From Avena insularis (lineage: Eukaryota; Streptophyta; Magnoliopsida; Poales; Poaceae): 64,000 nt of DNA. Both the position numbers and the translations under genes were made by a program. Location: the NCBI GenBank assembly GCA_023614405.1, contig CM042697.1:303266954-303330953 (forward strand), in the 5' to 3' direction. Numbering within the stretch: the first letter of the stretch is position 1; each line of letters starts with the position of its first letter. Below are positions 46,062 through 58,285 of this stretch, in pieces. The notes under the pieces were generated by a model that saw nothing but the letters and a program-made list of their open reading frames with translations, did no database searches and had not been told where the DNA came from.

Positions 46062-47391
46062 TGTTGGGAATATGCCCTAGAGGCAATCATGTATGATGAT
46101 ATTTCCCATTGTATTCATAAAGATATTAAGTAGTCCTTGTATAAACATCTGATGTGTATCATTGAATATGTGATTCGGTTGTGGAACTATGCATTCATGT
46201 TGTTTGTACTAAATATCTTTGGTCATCGAAGTTGTGCTGGACACACAACTTAGACCAATGTGAAAGTTGGCTTGATGACTCGGTTCCACTTGTCATGGGC
46301 ATGGAGATGCTATTCCAACTTACACAAACTCGGTTAAAGAATTTAGCGAGTCGGATTGACCCATATTGAGGTACAACGAACAAGTTGCCATTTGTATATC
46401 TCAATCAATGTAATCCTTAGACCTGAGGTTCTCAAACGCTGATCCGTAACTGGGCAGTTATAAAGGCAGGGTTCGGGTCGACTGAGAATCAAGCTGCGTG
46501 ATGTGAATAACCAAGATGGGATTTTACCCCTCCACTCGGAGAGATATTCTCTGGGACCTCTCGTGAGATATGATTCGGAAAGCATGGCCATGCACGACTC
46601 GGTTAAGTGTTAACCATGGCGATCGACTAAGAGTTAGTCGGGTGAATCACTTATCTCGGATCGAGAAGAGAGTCAGACTATTTAAGGGATGACAATTATT
46701 CGCCTATAGTCTGACAAGGTATATCGTGAGGCAAAAGGGACTCGGACGTAAGTCGCATTGGAAAGGCAAGTCGTCATGAATCTTTGGTACTTGGGAGTCG
46801 GCACGTTCTGCTAGGAGCCTCTACCGACTGATCGATTGAGAGTCGGACTCCAATCGTGTTCAAGTAGCCATGAGACTGTGGGGTCACACACTTAAGAGCG
46901 GGAGCAAGTTCGGATTGGATCTGAACCTATAATCTGGTTGGGTTGGACCTAAATCGGATTAGGACTGAGTTAGTGAGTTGGACTCACGATGACTAGTGTT
47001 ATATGGGCTTTAGTGAATGGGTCGCGCGAGCAGAGCCCACGTTCACTCCCTATATATAGTGGAGCACCGTAACCTAGAAAGGTTAATCGTTGTTCGGTTA
47101 GGTCATTCCATGTGTTGGAAACCCTAGCTCCACAGCAGTCCTACCGTCGATACAAACCTAGCAGTTCGCCGCCGGTGCTCCTCCTTGTACGTGTGGATAC
47201 CAGCAGATGTGTTGTGCGATCAGCACCAGGACGATCGGATCGTGAGGACTGCACTGCATCAACTGACGCGCTTCATTAGTAATCCATAACTGCACGTCTA
47301 GTGGTAAACCTCGTGGCCTTCTACCTCAGCTAGATCTTGGGATCACCATGTTAGAGAAGAAATTTTTGTTTTATCTCCGCGTGGCCCAGCA
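46062..47391 (+). repeat. 3' LTR of Copia (1,330 bp)
   Basis: Starts TGTTGGGAATATG, ends CCCAGCA, and is followed by the AATAG target duplication (47392-47396). It is uninterrupted and therefore gives the empty-site sequence for the CACTA in the 5' LTR. Its TATA box is at 47051-47058. Confidence 0.93.
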
Positions 47392-47396
47392 AATAG

Positions 47397-48906
47397 ATCT
47401 AAATCCAGATTTTAAATCAATTATAGGCCATGCGGCGCTATATGATTGGTCGATACCGGTTCGGCCGGATCACGCTCGCGGACTGCAAGATCTAACTAAA
47501 GATGCACGGCCCAGATCTGCCCGTACCGCTTCCCCTAAGATCTAATCGTGGCCGCGGGATCTAGATCTAACTGGCAGCTTTGCCCTGACCAAATATGGCG
47601 GCGCTGAGTCAACGGCGAGAGGCGGCGCGCTCAGTCAGTGACGGTCTGGTGGTTCTGGGAAGCAAGGGATGAAACAGAGGGGCTTACCGAGCTCGTGAGG
47701 TTGTTGTGGTGCTCAAGGTGGTCGAAGGAGGGACAGGGGCACACGGCCTCGACGTCTATTGCTCGCCGGAGAAGCGTCGGTCGTCAGGTACGGCTGCTCA
47801 TCATTGTTGGCGAGGTTACAGATTGCGCCTAGCCAAAAGAATGGTGCCGTTAGATGCGCAAGGTGATGCTGGTCACGCGAGTATCAAAGAGAGGGCAAGG
47901 CGCGGTCAGAACTAACCAGAAGAGCTCGCCGGAGATGATGGTTTCGTCGGACACACGCAGTCGTCGATGTTGCCGAAGCTCTGGATGATCCTAGCACACA
48001 GCAGCGGTGTTAAACGACGCGCAAGGATGCAGCGAACAAGCTAGCAAGACCAGGAGGTAAGGGGCGGGGAGTTCTCACTGGAATTCGCCGCTGGAGATGC
48101 TCGGTACCGCGGCGGAGTGAGCTCGATTGTTGGCAGCCTGGTGGCTCTCTGTGGTTGTGGCTTGAGGGAAAATGAGCGGAAGGAAGAGGAGGTTAAATAG
48201 CCTCGGCGAGAGAGGGAATTATGCTGGCGTTTACTCGCAATCAAGCGCGGAGTCAAATCGGAGAAACGGCCGCGGCGGTGCTAGTCGCGGCGTGATTTTG
48301 GGGACAAAGGTGACATGGCGCGTGGGTCCGGGGTGTCAGCGAGGGAGGGGTACGCGTGCGGGTGAGAAACAGAGGGGAAGGGAAAATCCCGGGTGGGCTG
48401 CATTTGCTACTGGGCCGAAAGGGTGGCACCGACCTGTTTCCAATTTCTTTTATCCTTTTCCTTTTCTGTTTTGATTTTCTGGAAACATTTTCAAATGGTT
48501 TTCAAATGAATCTGAATTCAATTTTTCTCTGAATCTTTATAGGATGGAACATGCACTTATTTGAGTATTTAACACTTTTGTTTATTCAAATTTATATTGT
48601 CCTATTGGAATTTAAATTAAACAATGCCTTTATCATTTATGTAATAAAGACATAGGAATGGTTTTAAATTCATATTTTGTTTTGAAAACTTTGTCCAAGC
48701 TTTAGAAAATATCAATCAATCTTAGGATCAATTCTCTACTGATCAAAACAAGTATTCACTTTTTAGAGAGTAGCATTAAGGCTATTGCCCTGCTTACATA
48801 AAATAATAGATCCCAAAGTTTCTGTTTTTGAAGAAATGATCCTAAAATGATTATGAATGCATGAATGATATGCAAACTTTGAAATCATGATTTTTGAGAT
48901 GTTACA
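47397..48906 (-). repeat. 3' LTR of chromovirus B, right piece
   Basis: U3 side of the LTR; the minus strand starts TGTAACATCTCAAAAATCAT at 48906. The left 0.9 kb is GC-rich and gives chance open frames on both strands; the rest is AT-rich. A minus-strand TATA is not obvious. Confidence 0.82.
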
Positions 48907-48924
48907 AATCTAACCCCCTTAAGG
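48907..48924 (-). other. polypurine tract of chromovirus B
   Basis: Minus strand CCTTAAGGGGGTTAGATT abutting the LTR. The pol stop codon TAA (48919-48921) lies within it. Confidence 0.7.
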
Positions 48925-51900
48925 TGAATCTCGCCCTCGAGATTCGAATTGGCTAGCAAATAGGTGAGGGTGGTCTTTTCGAAGGTCATCTTCTCTTTCC
49001 AATGTTGCTTCTTCTTCAGAATGATGGTTCCACTGAACTTTGCAGAATTTGATAGTCTTTGTTCGAGTAACTCTTTCTGCAGTCTCAAGAATCTTGATAG
49101 GTTTTTTCTCATAGGTGAGATCACTTTCCAATTAGACCTCCTCCAAAGGTATAGTATCCTTCAAAGAAGTCTCTTCCATCTCCGGATGGCATTTCTTTAG
49201 TTGACTCACATGAAACACATTATGAACGACAGACAATGGTTCCGGCAATTCAATCTCATATGCTACTTCTCCTTTATGACTCAGAATCTTGAATGGTCCA
49301 ACATATCTTGGGGACAATTTTCCTTTGATTCCAAATCTCTTTACTCCACGAAGGGGTGATACTCTAAGATATGCTCTATCACCCACCTCATAGGTGACTT
49401 CTCTACGCTTTGGATCTGCGTAGCTCTTCTATCAGGACTATGCTATCTTCAATCTGTCCTTTACTAACTTGACTTTCTCTTCAGCCTCTTTGATTATCTC
49501 TGGCCCGAACAAGTTTCTTTCTCCCACACCATTCCATAGCAATGGGGTGGTACACTTTCTCCCATAGAGAAACTCAAACGGTGCCATCTCAATACTGGCT
49601 TGATAGCTGTTGTTATAAGAGAATTCTGCGTAAGGCAGGCTTTCATCCCAACTAGCTCCATAGTCTAGGGCACATGCCCTCAACATATCCTCTAGAATCT
49701 GGTTGGTCCTTTACATGCCCATCGACTGGGATGAAAAGCAGTACTGAATTCTAATATCGTTCCCAATGACTCATGCAGTTGCCTCCAAAAATGAGAAGTG
49801 AATTGAGTTCCCCTATCAGACACAATACTCTTGGGTACTCCATGTAGACACACAATCCTATTCATATAGATCTTGGCCAACTTAGCACTTGTATATGTTG
49901 TCTTCATGGGTATAAAATGAGCCACTTTAGTTAGACGATCCACTACTACCCAAATAGAATCATATCCTGACCGGGTCCTTGGCAGTCCGGTGATGAAACC
50001 CATGCTGATCTTGTCCCACTTCCAATCAAGACTAGGTAGTGGTTTTAACAATCCTGCTGGTTTCTGTTGTTCTGCTTTCACTCTACTACATACATCACAC
50101 AAAGCAATATGTTCAGCGATGTCTTTCTTGAGATTATTCGACCAAAATCTTTCCTTCATATCCATGTACATTTTGGTGTTACCCGGATGAATGGAATATG
50201 GCGGGTTATGTGCTTCTTGCAAAATCAGTTTCCGAAGTTCTGGGTCTTGCGGAACGCAGATACGTTTTCCATACCATAAAGTACCTTGTTCTTCTTCATG
50301 GAATCCTTTGGCTTTTCCTTTACCAATTTTTTCCTTAATATCTTCAATTTCCTTGTCCGTCTTTTGGGCTTCCTTGATTTTGTCCAACAAGGTGGGTTGA
50401 TCATCCAATGATATGAGATGTCCCTTAGGCACAATCTCCAATCTGAAGTCTCTAAATTAGGCACACAGATCATCTGGGAACTTACCCTTAGTAAGGCCAT
50501 TCACAAATACCTTACGGCTTAGAGCATCTGCTACAACATTTTCTTTACCGGGATGGTATTGCAAACTCAAGTCATAATCCTTGATGAGTTGTAGCTATCT
50601 TCTTTGTCTCATGTTGATTTCTTTATGAGTGAAGATATACTTCAAACTTTTCTGATCTGTGAACACTTCACATCGCTTTCCCAAAAGATAATGTCTCCAT
50701 GTTTTGAGTGCATGGACAACAGAGGCTAACTCTAGATCATGAGTAGGATAATTCACCTCATGATTTTTAAGTTGTCTCGAGGCATAAGCCACAACTTTCC
50801 CTTCTTGCATCAGAACTGCACCTAATCCTTGATGATATGCATCACAATACACTTGGAAATCCTTCTCCAAATCTAGCAGACATAGGACTAGTGCTGTCAC
50901 TAGTCTCTTCTTCAATTCTTGAAAACTGAGTTCACATCCTTCAGTCCAAGCAAATTTCTTGTATTTCTTTAGTAACTCCGTCATTGGCTTAGCTACCTTG
51001 GAGAAATTCTCAATGAATCTTCTATAGTATCCTGCCAAGCCAAGGAAACTACGAACTTCCTTCACTAACTTAGGAGATTCCCATTCAGTTACAGCTAACA
51101 CTTTTGCGGGATCAACTGCTACACCATCTCGTGACACAATGTGTCCAAGAAATCCAACTTCATTCAACCAGAATTCACACTTGCTGAATTTGGCATACAA
51201 CTTATGCTATCTAAGCCTCTCAAGTATCAAACGCAAATGTCCTTCATGCTCTTCTTTGCTCTTGGAGTAGATCAAAATGTCATCGATGAAAATGACAACA
51301 AACTTGTCAAGGAACTCCATGATCACCTTGTCATCATATTCATGAAGTAAGATGGTACATTGGTCAAACCAAATGGCATCACGGTGTACTCATACAATCC
51401 ATACCTAGTGGTGAAAGCTGTCTTAGGTATGTCTTGTTCCCTTATCTTAAGCTGAAAATAACCTGACCGGAGATCAATCTTTGAGAACACACAGGCTCCT
51501 TCTAACTGATCAAACAAGTCATTGATTCTGGGCAAATGATATTTGTTCTTGATAGTCACCGCATTGAGTGAACGATAATCGATGCATAACCTTTGACTTC
51601 TATCTTTCTTTTCCACAAACAAGACTGGTGCTCCCCAAGATGAAGAACTTGGTTGAATAAATCCTTTCTGCAACTGTTCTCCAAGTTGTTTCTTGAGTTC
51701 TTTCAACTCATCAACTGACATCTTGTAAGGTCTCTTTGCTATTGGTCCTGATCCTAGCAGCAAGTCAATCAGAAACTCCACATCTCTATCTAGTGGCATT
51801 CCCGGTAATTCCTCTGGAAACACATCTGAATATTCTCTCACAATTAGCACACTGTCTATGCTAACCCCCTTAAGAGAATTTAGCTTACTCCCTTTTGTTT

Positions 51901-52093
51901 CAAAGTTAGTCTTGAATCTAATCCTTTAATTATCCGGGGTTGTGAGTGTGACAGTATGATTGGAACAATCTAACACTCCCTTGTACTTAGTCATCCAGTC
52001 CATTCCCAAAATGACGTCCAATCCTTGGGAATTTAGGATTATCAGATTCACGGGAAACTTATACTTCCCAAACTCTATGACTAGGTCATGACA
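48919..52093 (-). pseudogene. pol of chromovirus B: protease to chromodomain
   Basis: Read leftward from 52093: a protease fragment (LDVILGMDWMTKYKG, near 52040-51990), RT (51850-51200, [14 protein letters not shown] and FIDD near 51285), RNase H ([28 protein letters not shown]), integrase (50441-49438, CDVCSRVK and [12 protein letters not shown]) and a chromodomain (49131-48919, EEEATLERED). The frame is broken by TAG near 51209, TAG at 50595-50597 where Trp is expected, TAA near 50457, a small deletion near 49720 in the integrase core, and stops near 49430. The N-terminal protease half and gag lie beyond chromovirus C, outside the window. Confidence 0.92.
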
Positions 52094-53355
52094 TGTTACA
52101 TCCCAAAAATATTAAACTTAAATCATCAAACTCTAATCATCAAAATTAGGGTTAACAAAAACTTTTCCAATTAAAAATATGAAAGCATTCATATGTGTGT
52201 GTATTAAAATTTGGATTCTTTTGAATTGCCATGGTTCTGTGTTTGTTTGCTTGTAAAATGATTATTAGGTGAAATAAACATCATCTAAACAATCCCCAAA
52301 CTTTTCCCAAAGACAAACAAGTCAAAACAAACAAATTAACTGAATGGTCACTTTGGCCAAATTAACTCCCATGCCTACTTTGGCTATATCTAACTTTCAG
52401 AACTTAACAGAAACATGTATGGATCTTTGCACCCCTTGACAGTACTCATAACAAGGTACCAAGGCCCACTTTGTGATCATCCAAAAACATTTAAATGCTT
52501 AGTTTAAATGACAGTTTAAAATTGAATCTATTTCATATGGGAAGATCCCACTATTTCAAAAACCACTCAAACAAGCTCAATTTTCAAAATCCAAGCATCC
52601 ACAGTATCACCAGCACATGCCTAGCACACCCACCAAAAATCTTTTCAAAATTCAAAACTCAAGTTCTTGCGGCCATTTCATCAAACACTTGGCAGGCAAA
52701 TTTAAACCAAATCAAATTCACTATTTTTAATAGTGATTTAAGCCTAACTTTTCCCTCTCTGGTTACCATTAGCCTCAGTAGATCATCTAGCAACCTTAAC
52801 TAATATCTAGCACCACTGTAAGTTGGCCATTATCATCAATGGTGAGCAGGCTGAGAGCACCCATGTCACCCTAGTGTGGAGAGCAAGCTAGGAGAAGAAC
52901 TAGACGTGACAACCTTGTCTGGGAGGTAGCCCATGCCACACCGCCCCCTCTCGACCAGCCCTAGCTCGGAGACAGCAACCAGAACCGCCAGGAACGCCGC
53001 CCTCGTGCCGCTGTCGACCATGCCGAGCATGCGCCAGAGCGTCGCACCCGGCACGCGTGAACACGCCGCCCCTCGACCGCAGCCCGTGCCCACCGCTTCG
53101 CCATGACCCAGGGAGCATGCCAGACACCCTCGTTCGCCGCCCATGCCTCACAGCCACTGCTCGCCATCGAAGAAACTGCCTCTACCGCGCAGAGCACCGC
53201 ACGTTCCCGACCATTTGCCACCGCCCCTATGCGCGCATTTAAACCTTAGAGCATCGCCACTGCCCGTCGATCGCCAACCTCGGACGTGCCTCTAGCAACC
53301 CGTAGCCGTGTCGTTACCGTCGCCTGCCCATCCCTCTCGGTCTCGTCGTCGAGCC

Positions 53356-53362
53356 TATAAAA
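53356..53362 (+). promoter_or_regulatory. LTR TATA box of chromovirus C
   Basis: TATAAAA followed by GGAGACGG. The same position in the 3' LTR reads TACAAAA (62760-62766), so only the 5' LTR keeps the canonical box. Transcription would start near 53385-53390. Confidence 0.65.
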
Positions 53363-54510
53363 GGAGACGGCCCCTGCTTGATTTCTTCACACCATCTCAC
53401 TCCCCTCACCTCACTGATCCTTCTACCCCTTAGCCAGAGCACGAGGAGCAGCAGCTCGCCGGAATTGCACCGGAGCAGGTCGCCTCTAGAGAAGAAAGGA
53501 GCCGTTGATTTCGACCACCCCGGAGCTGCCGCGACCACCCCTAAGTTCGCCGTCGTCGACTTTGTCGTTTGCCCTCCTTGCCGTCGTCACTGGAGCCCCG
53601 GTATGCCCCAATGCACCCCCACTGAGCTGCTAGGGTACGAGCTCACCGGTGACTTGTTCATCGTCGACGACGACCCTCAGCCGTCGATCTTCATTCTAAT
53701 CCAACGCACCACATCGCCCCGTACCGCTTCGCGTTTAATGAGCCACTGACCAGTAGACCCCCTGTCAGCTGCGCCCCGTGCTGCGGAGTGACACTGGGCC
53801 GGCCCATTAACCTTTCCCGTGCAGCCCACTCGTTTGAATTTAGCTTTTTCTATTTATATTCAAACTCAGTTCGATACCTAGTTTCAAAAATCAACCCAGC
53901 TCGATTCAGTTAACCAAATTGCATGAAAACAATTTTGTTAGAAAGATATTGAAATGCTTAAACCAAGCCCGTTGGATTCAAATCATTTGGATCTATAGAT
54001 CAACCTTGGTAAAAATAACAAGGTAGAACCTTTTCTGCATTCAAACATTTTTCAAATTTAAACCATAATAGATTTTGAGTTGATTCCAACTCTCAAAAAT
54101 CATAATTAATCATACCTTTCAGAATATATAAAATTATATGGGTTTACTTACAGAAATAATGTTCAAGTAATAAAAGAATGCCACATAGGCACTTCTAGCC
54201 ACTTTAATGATTTAAAATAAAAAGGTTAAACCTTATTAAATTGTGACACCACTTTAAATGACATTCCCGTGTACTAAAATATGTGGTGATAACATGTGTC
54301 AACATGATCCCATGTTTGAGTTGGAGAATAATAAATCTTAAGTAGTTTTTCAATGAGTAGAAATTACATTTCCAAAAATAAAATAAATAAGACAAATGCT
54401 TGAATCTTGTAATGTTAGTGATGATGCTAGATCATCTATAGAACCCCTTTGTGTGATGATTGAAAGTAGTTAAGTATTGTTTGGTGATTGTGTACCTCGT
54501 ATTTATTCAT

Positions 54511-54601
54511 AGACGCTAGTACCGACCAAGGATACGAGGAGGAAGGAGGATACTACGAAGAAGAAGCCGAGGAGAACTTCAACCACTGCTCTGCACAAGG
54601 C
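54511..54601 (+). other. conserved acidic reading frame in the LTR of C
   Basis: Frame DASTDQGYEEEGGYYEEEAE followed by ENFNHCSAQ, ending at CAAG/GCAAGT, which matches the consensus of a GC-type splice donor. It is preceded by TTATTCATAG, a possible acceptor. The same frame is kept at 5039-4955 and 20250-20166 (minus) and 63902-63990 (plus). It could be part of a spliced LTR-encoded ORF continuing at about 55744; this is speculative. Confidence 0.35.
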
Positions 54602-56110
54602 AAGTTTATACTAATACTGATGCAAGCCTTACTAATCAAGTTGACCTATGCAAGCTAATACTTGCTTGTTACCATGCCAACTATATGCCTTAAGCATATG
54701 TGATCATACCCACATGATACCCCCCTCCTAGTTTTACTTGCAAGCTTTCTACCTTATTTCTTTATCAAAGCTTTCTCTTAGAGTTTACTTAAGTAAATTG
54801 TAGATACTAGAAAGATAATTGAAGGTTGCATAAAGAGCACTAAATTTGGCCTAAGCTAGATAATCTTGATGTCATCCTAAGGCATGAGATTGAACTTAGT
54901 TAAACTCCACTTGTTTACCACCCCTCATTAGGACTCACCCTCAATTGTAGATGCTAGTGCTAAGCATAACACTTGATCAACTTTAGATGGGAATACTTGG
55001 TTGAAAATGGTTATGAAAACCTTGGAATGATGGATCATTCTACTGAGATGTTTCCGAACGCCAGATGATTTTGATGATGACAATATTGAGGCAAGAGCCT
55101 TAGCCCTTTATAAAACTGATGGTTGTCTGGATGCAATACCATTCCAATTTTACCGTACAACCACAATACCCAAAAATTGGGTAGGGCTTGACTGGAAACT
55201 TATATACCTTATTATGGGTTCCCTCAAGGCCAAGGTCCAAGTGAGGCTACCTTGTGAAGATTGTCCACCTGTGCAGTACCCAAGATGACAGTTGGTCATG
55301 GTTGGGAGGCCAAACTCACAGGAGAGGTGCTTATACTAGGGCGTGTAATTGAAAGGTTAGGATTGATTATCCGCATACTGAGTATGGTGAATTCAGGATT
55401 TGTTCCTGATGCATGTATCGAATGTTGTGGTGAAAGTGTACAATCTCTGCAGAGTGTCAAACTATTTGAATAGCCGCGTCCGCGGTTATGGATAGTTGGA
55501 GTGGCCATACTGTTTCCCCCATCAGATGTTTTCAAAAGGACTTGTGAAATGAATTGAGATTTTGACTTGACCACAACAGAGTTGTGATATGAAATACAAG
55601 TTCCCACTTAGGTGTTATAAAATTTCAACTAGCTTTTCTTGCTTCTGAACTTAGTAGAAGTAAATCTGGCTTTTTGCAAAACAACCCTAGAGCTTAGTGT
55701 CCTATTACAAAAACCCCCTTCACTTGTTAGTATTAGTTTGCGAGTACTTAAAGAGTACTCATGGCTTTGTCCTTGGCTATTCCCGTGACCAGACTATGAA
55801 GAGGAGTACCAGGACGAAGGAGCACGGGTTGGTTATGACAACTAGTATCATCTCCCATCGTCAGCATTGCCTGTGACCTCGAAGATGGAGCTTCGCCTAC
55901 GCTACCTTTATTATTACGTATTTCCGCTGCTTGAGTTGTATTAAGAACTGGATCATGAGATCCTTATTTGTGTAAGACCTTATGTATGGTTTGTAATGGA
56001 TGATGTACTGTGGTATCCAATTCTGTTATGTCTTGCAAAAATGGTAATACTGGGATTGTGATGTATGGCGTAACAGGCATCTGGGATTAATGATCTGGGT
56101 GTTGACAAGT

Positions 56111-56123
56111 TGGTATCAGAGCC
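56111..56123 (+). other. primer binding site of chromovirus C (tRNA-iMet)
   Basis: TGGTATCAGAGCC three bases after the 5' LTR end. Confidence 0.92.
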
Positions 56124-56336
56124 ATCCTAACCATAGGAGACCCTAGTTAGACTAGACGTTTGAATCAAAAACTTAGTTTCAAAACCAAAGGAACCAAATA
56201 TTTACAAAAACTTATTCCCATTCTTATCACCTTGATTATTTCATAAAAATTCATGTTCCTCAAAAACTCTTGCAAAATACATAAAATCTGACACACTTGA
56301 TCACTCTACTAACTTACTCATCCTATATTCTTATAG

Positions 56337-57131
56337 ATGGACGTGAAGTACAACAAGTTTTATCAGTTGAGTAATGGAGGAGACCTTATCTTTGAGCGGG
56401 ATTTGGACCAGCTTTCAGAACTTCTGGAGCGTCCGCACCCCGAGTTCTTCGGAGCTCAGCTCAATGATCAAGGAGGAGAAGATCTGTAGTGGCTAATAGT
56501 TGCAAGTCTCCGAGGAAAGGTTGAACCTCCCACTGCCGAGGGAATTCAGTTCACCTTAAGAGAGAACAACTGGCTCGATGGACTTGCCAGGGCCATGCAG
56601 GAAGCTCTTACCCGTCTGTGTGGGTAGAGTATCAACCAGATCAAGGGTACCCGCTTTGAGTTTTGTCCAAGGCGTGATGCTATGGGACAGCCACTGGAAG
56701 CCCCATACCACCACGAGCTGAAGACTCAGTTGGACCACCTTAGCTTCATGATGTACGATCGTGAGCAGGAATTGGACAATTGCCGTGACTAGTCGAACTA
56801 CAAGTCCGCCATCATCAAGACGAAGGATCAGACCATCGCCATGCTAGCAAAGGATCACAAGTCTCGCCGCCGTCAGCTCGACAAGAAGGAGCGCATCATT
56901 GCCCGTCTTCACCACCGTATCTCGGATTTGGAGGAGACCATCCACGAGAGAGACATGTAGTTGGAGGAAAGGGAGAATGCTGGAGAGGATCTTCGTGGAG
57001 ACCCCTACTCCTATCTCAGCGATGATGATGATTTTCTGGAGGATCAGGCCATGGACTTCTTCACTGATGAGGATGATTTTGCCTTCATCGATGACGATGA
57101 GGATGACGATTACACCGACTCCAAGGAGTAG
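56337..57131 (+). pseudogene. extra ORF upstream of gag in chromovirus C (264 codons)
   Basis: Frame kept over its whole length from MDVKYNKFYQL to SKE-TAG, interrupted only by four in-frame TAG codons (56487, 56625, 56790, 56958). At 56487 and 56958 element A has CAG. Parts in order: an N-terminal segment with FERDLDQLSELLERPHPEFF, a central region with GIQFTLRENN and GTRFEF.PRRDA, a basic coiled-coil-like helix (SRRRQLDKKERIIARLHHRI, residues about 175-205) and an acidic C-terminal tail (YSYLSDDDDFLEDQAMDFF and DDDEDDD). No known domain is recognised. Conservation in two divergent copies supports a real element protein; the function is unknown. Confidence 0.72.
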
Positions 57132-57367
57132 TAGCACTTGAGCACTAGCGTAGTGAGTTGTATTCGGTCCCACTGCATCGTAGTTTCCAGAATGGTTCCT
57201 AAAACCATCTGTTTTTCCTGTTTTGTGGTGTGTGTTTGTATCGTGTGCTATGAATGAATGAATGAAAAGCATGTTGCAAAAAAATCTGAGTCAAACTTTA
57301 AAAACTTTCCAAAGACCCTGAACCTTAGAAATTTCCCTGTTTTATCATGATCTATCTCAATCTTCAG

Positions 57368-58284
57368 ATGCCACGCAGAGGAAGTGGTTCATCCCCAGAC
57401 CCGATGTTGCAGATCCTGCAAATGTTGGTTTCTGACCGCGAAGCTGAAAGAGCTGAACGTCAAGCCAACCTATCCACCCTTCAGCAGATAGCTCAGCTAG
57501 ACCACAATAATCAAGGCCAATGAAATGAGGACAACCATGGATCTAAGCTCAAGAATTTCCAGAACACCAACCCACCTGTTTTCACTAAGTCAGAAGATCC
57601 CCTAGACGCAGATGATTGGCTGCAAACCATGGAGAACAACCTAGAAGTCGTTGGAGTGGAAGCCAACGAGAAAGTTCTGTTCGCCACCCACTATCTAGCC
57701 GGTGATGCAAGAGCATGGTGGAACAGCGTTCGTGCAATGACCGGAGGACAGATGATGACCTGGGAGGAATTCAAGGTCAAGTTCAACCGAACCCATGTGC
57801 CACCGGGTTTGATCAAGAGAATGAGAGATGAGTTCAAAGAACTGAAGCAAGGACGGATGACCGTAGTGGAATACCGTGACAAATTCTTGTCATTAGCTAG
57901 GTATGCCCCGGATGAGATCGACACCGAAGCCAAGAAGAAGGAGAGATTCTTGAATGGTCTGCATGATGAGATGCAGACTGTGTTGGTCAATATCCCCTTT
58001 ACTGATATTGAAGCCCTTGTTGACTCCGCCATCCAGATGGAAGGAAAGATCAACCAAGCAATGAGAACCGCAAGTGTCACATGATGCATCAGCCAGGAAC
58101 CCATCAGACCCCAAAGTATCGCCCTAACCCATCTCCAGGATTTGCCCCGAGAACCAACAGACCCCCGATGAACCGTCCGACCTATCCCAACCGTGGAAAC
58201 CCAAGGCCCGGAGGGAATCACAACAACCCCGGCAAATCTGGCAATTTCAACTATGCCCCACCCAAGTTCAACCACCAAATATAG
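57368..58284 (+). pseudogene. gag of chromovirus C, zinc knuckle deleted
   Basis: Starts MPRRGSGSSPDPM at 57368; a TGA near 57521 breaks the frame. The core continues (57629-58084; HYLAGDARAWWNSV, VPPGLIKRMRDEF, YRDKFLSLARYAPDEID). A frameshift near 58076 leads into the Pro/Asn-rich linker (58081-58284). After APPKFN the sequence jumps directly into the middle of the protease ([10 protein letters not shown]), so the CCHC knuckle and the DSG protease site present in element A are missing (about 440 bases). Confidence 0.88.
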
Positions 58285-58285
58285 G

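Larger units (their letters stand above)
27120..47391 (+). mobile_element. Ty1/Copia retrotransposon (Angela/BARE-like), split by a CACTA
   Basis: Plus-strand Copia element: 5' LTR 27120-40720 (interrupted by a CACTA at 27800-40034), iMet primer site at 40722, gag-pol 42085-46027, polypurine tract and 3' LTR 46062-47391. A perfect 5-bp target duplication AATAG flanks it (27115-27119 and 47392-47396). The gene order PR-INT-RT-RH is that of Ty1/Copia. The LTR start TGTTGGGAATATGCCCTAGA is close to the Angela/BARE/WIS group of Triticeae. Confidence 0.93.
25455..52093 (-). mobile_element. chromovirus B (Ty3/Gypsy), split by Copia and truncated by chromovirus C
   Basis: A minus-strand element whose 3' LTR begins at 25455 (plus strand TGTAAGATCCCACC) and ends at 48906 (GAGATGTTACA). 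The LTR is about 3.2 kb once the Copia insertion 27120-47391 is removed. Pol follows from 48919 to 52093 and ends in the protease, where chromovirus C is inserted. The chromodomain and PR-RT-RH-INT order make it a chromovirus distinct from A/C: LTR length and sequence differ. AAGAG (25450-25454) is the expected target duplication on the left. Confidence 0.87.
52094..56107 (+). repeat. 5' LTR of chromovirus C (4,014 bp)
   Basis: Starts TGTTACATCCC (the 3' LTR has TGTAACATCCC) and ends GGGTGTTGACA, three bases before the primer site. It is homologous to the LTRs of element A in inverted orientation. Open frames in the GC-rich U3/R part (52860-53750) are discussed under the promoter and findings. 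Confidence 0.92.

Noticed and set aside
47638..48474. Several plus- and minus-strand open frames of 60-100 codons
   Set aside because: GC-rich LTR sequence of chromovirus B between the Copia insertion and the LTR end; no recognisable protein.
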